A stretch of DNA of 8,506 nt from Eubacterium sp. CAG:841. Lineage in GTDB: Bacteria; Bacillota; Clostridia; Oscillospirales; CAG-272. The position numbers were made by a program, and so were the translations under genes. Shown piece after piece: positions 5,898 to 8,506 of the stretch (within the stretch, counting starts at the first letter, position 1; each line of letters begins with the position of its first letter). Below the pieces are notes generated by a model that saw only the letters and a program-made list of their open reading frames with translations, made no database searches and was not told the DNA's origin. Where the stretch lies: assembly GCA_000437375.1 (NCBI GenBank), contig FR898211.1, positions 1 through 8,506 of the forward strand, given 5' to 3'.

Positions 5898-6842
5898 ATG
5901 AGCGTGAAATCGCTTTTAAGGCTCAATCGCCGTTTTGCTCCCGTTTCTCATCCCTTCAACGAAGAAGCGGCAGGCGGCAAAACCTACGGCGAATGGGAAT
6001 TCGAACGCGGAGGAACGGCGCTGTCGTGCTACGCGCCGAAGTTCCAGCCTGAAGATATCCTGTTCGGCAAAGATGTTCTTGACGTCGGTTGCGGAGAAGG
6101 CGGCAAATCGCTTTATTTTCTTTCGCTCGGCGCAAAAAGCGTGACCGGAATAGATATCGTTCCCGAATACGGAAAAAAATCACGCGCACTTGCCGAAAAG
6201 CTCGGTCTTTCGGACGGTTTTGAATACGTCTGCGGCGACGCAACAAATCTCCCGTTTGACAACGGCAGCTTTGACGTCGTTATGATGAACGACTTTTTCG
6301 AACACGTTGCAAGTCCAGGAAAAGCGATTTCGGAGGCTATGCGTGTTCTTCGCCCGCGCGGCAGACTTTATATAAATTTTCCGCCGTATTATCATCCGTA
6401 CGGAGCACACCTTTCGGACGCAATAAGCATTCCCTGGGTGCATATGCTGTACGGTGAAAAAACGCTCATAAGCGCTTATGAAGCGCTGACAGCCGACAAA
6501 CCCGACAGAGACCGTCGGTTGTCACTCAAAATAAAGCACGGCTCGGACGGTGAAAAGCATCTCGGCTACATAAACAGAATGACGCTGAAAAAAGCGTCTG
6601 AAATCATATCCGAATCGGGACTCAAGCCCGTATACAAGCGTTTTATACCGCTGAGAAAATGGCTTTATCCCGCGTCAAGACTGCCGCTTGTCCGAGAAAT
6701 GCTCGTAAAAATGGCTGTCTATGTATTTGAAAAGGAGGCTACTGTTCCAAGTGAAACAGAAAATAACACATCCTCGCGCAATGCTGCACTTTGTAATAGC
6801 GGTGATATTCATAGCCGGAATGTTTCTCGGCTCGATGTATGA
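5898..6842 (+). CDS. Class I SAM-dependent methyltransferase (Methyltransf_11-like), with probable extraneous C-terminal tail
   Basis: The product is 314 residues from ATG 5898, which has GGGAGG (5884-5889) 8 bases upstream. An in-frame ATG at 5850 lies inside the kinase gene and lacks such a site. The SAM fold spans about 57-165: motif I LDVGCGEGG (61-69), acidic Asp86 in GIDI, GDATNLPF (113-120), DVVMMNDFFEHV (126-137) and VLRPRGRLYINFP (150-162). The segment FPPYYHPYGAHLSD (161-174) is distinctive for a subset of these enzymes, but I cannot name a substrate. It starts 22 bp after the ROK kinase stop. The fold seems to end near residue 279 (VYVFEKE). The remaining 35 or so residues are low-complexity, rich in Ser, Asn and Arg, and mostly overlap the start of the PAP2 gene in another frame. 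This suggests that the original stop has been lost or an indel is present. Natural product, lipid or polysaccharide methylation are all possible. Confidence 0.87.
   Translation: MSVKSLLRLNRRFAPVSHPFNEEAAGGKTYGEWEFERGGTALSCYAPKFQPEDILFGKDVLDVGCGEGGKSLYFLSLGAKSVTGIDIVPEYGKKSRALAEKLGLSDGFEYVCGDATNLPFDNGSFDVVMMNDFFEHVASPGKAISEAMRVLRPRGRLYINFPPYYHPYGAHLSDAISIPWVHMLYGEKTLISAYEALTADKPDRDRRLSLKIKHGSDGEKHLGYINRMTLKKASEIISESGLKPVYKRFIPLRKWLYPASRLPLVREMLVKMAVYVFEKEATVPSETENNTSSRNAALCNSGDIHSRNVSRLDV
6732..6753 (+). promoter_or_regulatory. Ribosome-binding site and GTG start choice for the PAP2 gene
   Basis: AAGGAGG (6732-6738) lies 12 bases before GTG 6751. The spacing is long but usable. The in-frame ATG at 6721 precedes this site and has no site of its own. 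The next ATG, at 6781, would cut into the first membrane segment. GTG 6751 is the best start, giving MKQKITHPRAMLHF. Confidence 0.6.
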
Positions 6843-7737
6843 TCTTCAGATAACAAGCAGACTTTCAAAGCTTACTCAAAACGCCGACGGCGTGTATTCG
6901 ATATCGCCCGGCAAGCTTGCGCTTGCTTTTGCCCTGATAGGAAGATGGACAACGCCGTTTCTCGGTGCCGTTTCGTTCCTGATAACGGAGCTTAACCTCC
7001 GCCGCAAAGTAAAAGAAAAGACAAGAATGATCCTTTTCGTAGTATTCACCGTTATAGCGGCGGCTTTTATGTTCTACGGGAGCAACAAAACCATAGAATT
7101 TTTTGCCGACGGCAAGCTTTACATAGGTCACTGGCTGATAATACTCGTAATGACGCTGACCCTTACTTTCCTGCTTCGGTTCATAGTAGAAAACATTCCG
7201 AAAAAAACGATACACAAGTTGTTCGGCGCGGCACTCTTCACCGCAATAGCCGTATCGGTGCTTCTTATATCCGCAACCACGCTTAAAGTGATATGGGGAC
7301 GTATCCGACTGTCGGAGCTTGTCGAGGCAAACTCGCTTGACGGCTTTACGGCATGGTACAGACCGAACTTTTTCTCAGGCTCGCATTCTTTCCCTTCGGG
7401 ACATACCGCCAACGCCGCACTTTTAATGCTTATTCCGCTGTGGATCGGCAATGCGCCCGAAACAAAGCGCCGTCGCAGCGCGATATATTTTGCGGCTATG
7501 GCGTGGGCGGCGATAATGGGAATATCGCGCCTTTTCTGCGGAGCGCATTACCTTACCGATGTCTGTTGCGGATTTCTGCTCGGATTTGCGGTAGTTGAGC
7601 TTACCTACAAATATTACGGCAAAACATTTTCGGATGAAGAGCCTGTGCCAAGCTCAGATCCGTCACCCGAAACGGCAGAGCCTGCCGATGTCACTGAAGA
7701 AAAATCCGAAGAAATCAAAGCTCCCGTCAGCGACTGA
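6751..7737 (+). CDS. PAP2-family membrane phosphatase
   Basis: The product is 328 residues and is an integral membrane protein. Hydrophobic segments lie at about 11-29, 57-80, 92-112, 126-146, 158-178, 220-234, 245-260 and 268-287. The three PAP2 acid-phosphatase motifs are present and in order. These are K-x6-R at 179-186 (KVIWGRIR, followed by Leu where Pro is usual), PSGH (215-218) and SR-x5-H-x3-D (259-270, with His266 and Asp270). Members dephosphorylate lipid phosphates or diphosphates, such as undecaprenyl pyrophosphate or phosphatidylglycerophosphate, at the membrane face. The substrate here is unknown. The N-terminal half adds more membrane segments than the core needs, and residues 293-328 form an acidic, Pro/Ser/Glu-rich soluble tail. 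It overlaps the methyltransferase frame by 92 bp and overlaps the convergent amidase by 11 bp. It is the last gene of the ROK kinase unit. Confidence 0.88.
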   Translation: MKQKITHPRAMLHFVIAVIFIAGMFLGSMYDLQITSRLSKLTQNADGVYSISPGKLALAFALIGRWTTPFLGAVSFLITELNLRRKVKEKTRMILFVVFTVIAAAFMFYGSNKTIEFFADGKLYIGHWLIILVMTLTLTFLLRFIVENIPKKTIHKLFGAALFTAIAVSVLLISATTLKVIWGRIRLSELVEANSLDGFTAWYRPNFFSGSHSFPSGHTANAALLMLIPLWIGNAPETKRRRSAIYFAAMAWAAIMGISRLFCGAHYLTDVCCGFLLGFAVVELTYKYYGKTFSDEEPVPSSDPSPETAEPADVTEEKSEEIKAPVSD

Positions 7738-8296
7738 GCCCGAAAAATTTAAGAATACCGTTATACATTCCCTCGGCGAAAAGGCCGGGGGAATTTTTAA
7801 GCAGATCCGCCTCCGACTGAGTGGTTATAAATCCAGTTTCTATGAGAGTAGCCGGCATCCTTGTCTTTCTCAACACATAAAGACTCGGTCGTGCGGAAAC
7901 GCCTCTGTCCGGAATTCCCGTAGCTTCGCTTATTCCCGCAACAATATCGACCGCAAGCGGATATGCTTCGGACGATGTCGAATAGACAAAACCCTCTGTT
8001 CCCGTAGCTGTCGGAATATCGGAAGCATTGGCGTGTATCGATATAAAATAATCCGCGCCCCACTCGTTTGCCGCATTCACTCTCGCGGCAAGACTTGAGG
8101 CAACGCTCGTTCCGAGTATCTCATCCGGAGAATTTCGTGAAAGTCTTGCCTCAAAATTCGGATTTGCATTGAGAAGAGCCGCAAGCCTTACGCCTATTTC
8201 GTATACAAGATCCTGTTCGCGATATCCGCTTCCCTCCGCGCCCGCATTCGGGTTTTCGGGATTATGCCCCTGATCTATAAATATTTTTATCACCAT
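7727..8296 (-). CDS. N-acetylmuramoyl-L-alanine amidase (Amidase_3), no signal peptide
   Basis: The enzyme cleaves the bond between MurNAc and the stem peptide L-Ala of peptidoglycan. The product is 189 residues, essentially one Amidase_3 catalytic domain. Zinc ligands and catalytic residues are visible: His11 in DQGHNP, Glu27 in YREQDL, His88 in SIHAN and Glu153 in LIETGFI. There is no signal peptide, membrane segment or cell-wall binding domain. It therefore resembles mother-cell or phage-type lysins released by lysis rather than exported autolysins such as CwlD. No holin or phage gene lies nearby. GGAGGG sits four bases before ATG (complement of 8296). A GTG directly after that ATG would be an alternative start. 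The gene is divergent from the putative rpmH, and its 3' end overlaps the PAP2 gene tail-to-tail. I find no convincing promoter in its 195-bp upstream gap. The only -10-like element is TATTAT near 8327-8332, without a good -35. Confidence 0.93.
   Translation of the reverse strand: MVIKIFIDQGHNPENPNAGAEGSGYREQDLVYEIGVRLAALLNANPNFEARLSRNSPDEILGTSVASSLAARVNAANEWGADYFISIHANASDIPTATGTEGFVYSTSSEAYPLAVDIVAGISEATGIPDRGVSARPSLYVLRKTRMPATLIETGFITTQSEADLLKNSPGLFAEGMYNGILKFFGLSR
7768..7798 (+). terminator. Intrinsic terminator of the ROK kinase unit, inside the amidase CDS
   Basis: TTCCCTCGGC (7768-7777) pairs with GCCGGGGGAA (7784-7793). The stem is 10 bp with one U·G wobble and the loop is GAAAAG. Five T follow (7794-7798). 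It lies 30 bp after the PAP2 stop. The sequence also encodes the end of the amidase (around NSPGLFAEG) on the other strand, so it is dual-use DNA. Read on the - strand there is no adequate T tract directly after the stem. Confidence 0.85.
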
Positions 8297-8366
8297 TTTA
8301 CCCTCCGTAATATATTTATCTTTTTTATAATATTCGCTTTATTTAATTTACGTTCCGCAAAAAAAC

Positions 8367-8378
8367 GCAGAAAACTGC
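8367..8378. repeat. Small hairpin upstream of the rpmH promoter
   Basis: GCAG-AAAA-CTGC is a 4-bp stem ending 9 bases before the -35. On the - strand it is followed by a run of seven T, which resembles a very weak terminator or attenuator in the amidase leader. It is too short to call firmly. Confidence 0.2.
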
Positions 8379-8387
8379 AAATAGCTA

Positions 8388-8417
8388 TTGACAAAACACG
8401 GTTTTTGCGTGTATAAT
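8388..8417 (+). promoter_or_regulatory. Consensus promoter of the putative rpmH
   Basis: TTGACA (8388-8393), an 18-bp spacer and TATAAT (8412-8417) match both sigma-A hexamers perfectly. The spacer contains an inverted repeat, ACACG (8396-8400) and CGTGT (8408-8412). A promoter this strong suits a ribosomal protein gene. The leader is about 68 bases long and ends in a perfect Shine-Dalgarno. Confidence 0.9.
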
Positions 8418-8476
8418 GAAGTTTGTAATTGTGGCAATATGCCCAAGTCCGGCAAACGCCGCTATAATTTCCGCAG

Positions 8477-8484
8477 AGGAGGTG
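8477..8484 (+). promoter_or_regulatory. Perfect Shine-Dalgarno with nested start-stop ahead of the putative rpmH
   Basis: AGGAGGTG is fully complementary to the 16S rRNA 3' end and sits 7 bases before ATG 8492. Between them lies ATG 8487-8489 followed directly by TAA 8490-8492, whose last A is the first base of the real start (ATGTAATG). The ATG at 8492 is preferred because it opens a frame to the window edge and gives MLRTY. Confidence 0.85.
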
Positions 8485-8491
8485 CAATGTA

Positions 8492-8506
8492 ATGCTCAGA
8501 ACTTAT
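8492..8506 (+). CDS. rpmH: Probable ribosomal protein L34, first five codons only
   Basis: Five codons, encoding MLRTY, are present before the window ends. Clostridial L34 proteins commonly begin MLRTYQPK. The consensus promoter and perfect Shine-Dalgarno fit a highly expressed ribosomal gene of about 44 codons. In most bacteria rpmH is followed by rnpA, yidD and yidC and lies near dnaA. Here the divergent neighbour is an amidase instead. Five residues are weak evidence, and the final 11 bases repeat the first 11 of the window, so an edge artefact is possible. Confidence 0.5.

Noticed and set aside
7595..8098. 167-codon + strand frame spanning the PAP2 tail and amidase
   Set aside because: It overlaps two real genes in the wrong frames, is Arg/Ser-rich without a domain, and contains the terminator at 7768-7798.
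8463..8468. Second TATAAT in the rpmH leader
   Set aside because: No matching -35 at 16-18 bp upstream, and it lies only about 30 bases before the start codon behind a far better promoter.
8297..8491. Origin of replication or DnaA boxes next to the putative rpmH
   Set aside because: rpmH often neighbours oriC, but I find no TTATCCACA-type boxes or clusters in this gap.
1..8506. CRISPR, insertion sequence, tRNA or phage module
   Set aside because: No spaced direct repeats, transposase motifs, terminal inverted repeats of genes, cloverleaf sequences or phage structural genes were seen.

Overview
The window looks like a chromosomal segment from an anaerobic Bacillota (Firmicutes), most likely class Clostridia and perhaps an Oscillospirales-type gut lineage. 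The basis is strong GGAGG ribosome-binding sites, TTGACA/TATAAT-type promoters, AGA/ATA/GGA-rich codon use that looks even across all genes, a Gram-positive ROK kinase, and a ribosomal L34 start (MLRTY) of the kind seen in Ruminococcaceae-like genomes. The taxonomic call is inference. I see no transposase, phage module, CRISPR array, tRNA or rRNA.

Region 1 (about 1-3930, + strand) is a tight three-gene amino-sugar operon. It holds a stand-alone left-handed beta-helix acyltransferase resembling the GlmU acetyltransferase half (41-706), then glmM (708-2075), then glmS (2063-3889), and ends in a terminator at 3892-3930. Read in metabolic order, GlmS makes GlcN-6-P, GlmM isomerises it to GlcN-1-P, and the beta-helix protein is the likely acetylating enzyme giving GlcNAc-1-P for peptidoglycan precursors. 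The uridylyltransferase step is not encoded here.

Region 2 (3975-4915) holds a SAM-dependent methyltransferase on the - strand that converges on glmS and shares its bidirectional terminator. A 224-bp intergenic region follows, with two divergent promoters and several inverted repeats. One of these is a perfect 8-bp-arm dyad lying on the start site of the rightward promoter.

Region 3 (4916-7798, + strand) is a three-gene unit: a ROK-family glucokinase-like sugar kinase, a second class I methyltransferase, and a PAP2-family membrane phosphatase. The methyltransferase and phosphatase frames overlap by about 92 bp, which is unusual. The unit appears to end at a strong intrinsic terminator embedded in the coding sequence of the convergent downstream gene.

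Region 4 (7727-8506) holds a compact cytoplasmic-type N-acetylmuramoyl-L-alanine amidase on the - strand. A divergent consensus promoter and a perfect Shine-Dalgarno then lead into the first five codons of what is probably rpmH (ribosomal protein L34), cut by the window edge. The last 11 bases of the window are identical to the first 11.

Overall this is mostly housekeeping and cell-envelope metabolism: amino-sugar supply, a phosphatase that may act on a lipid carrier, and a peptidoglycan amidase. I found no convincing new defence or mobile system. The points of interest are regulatory and architectural details.
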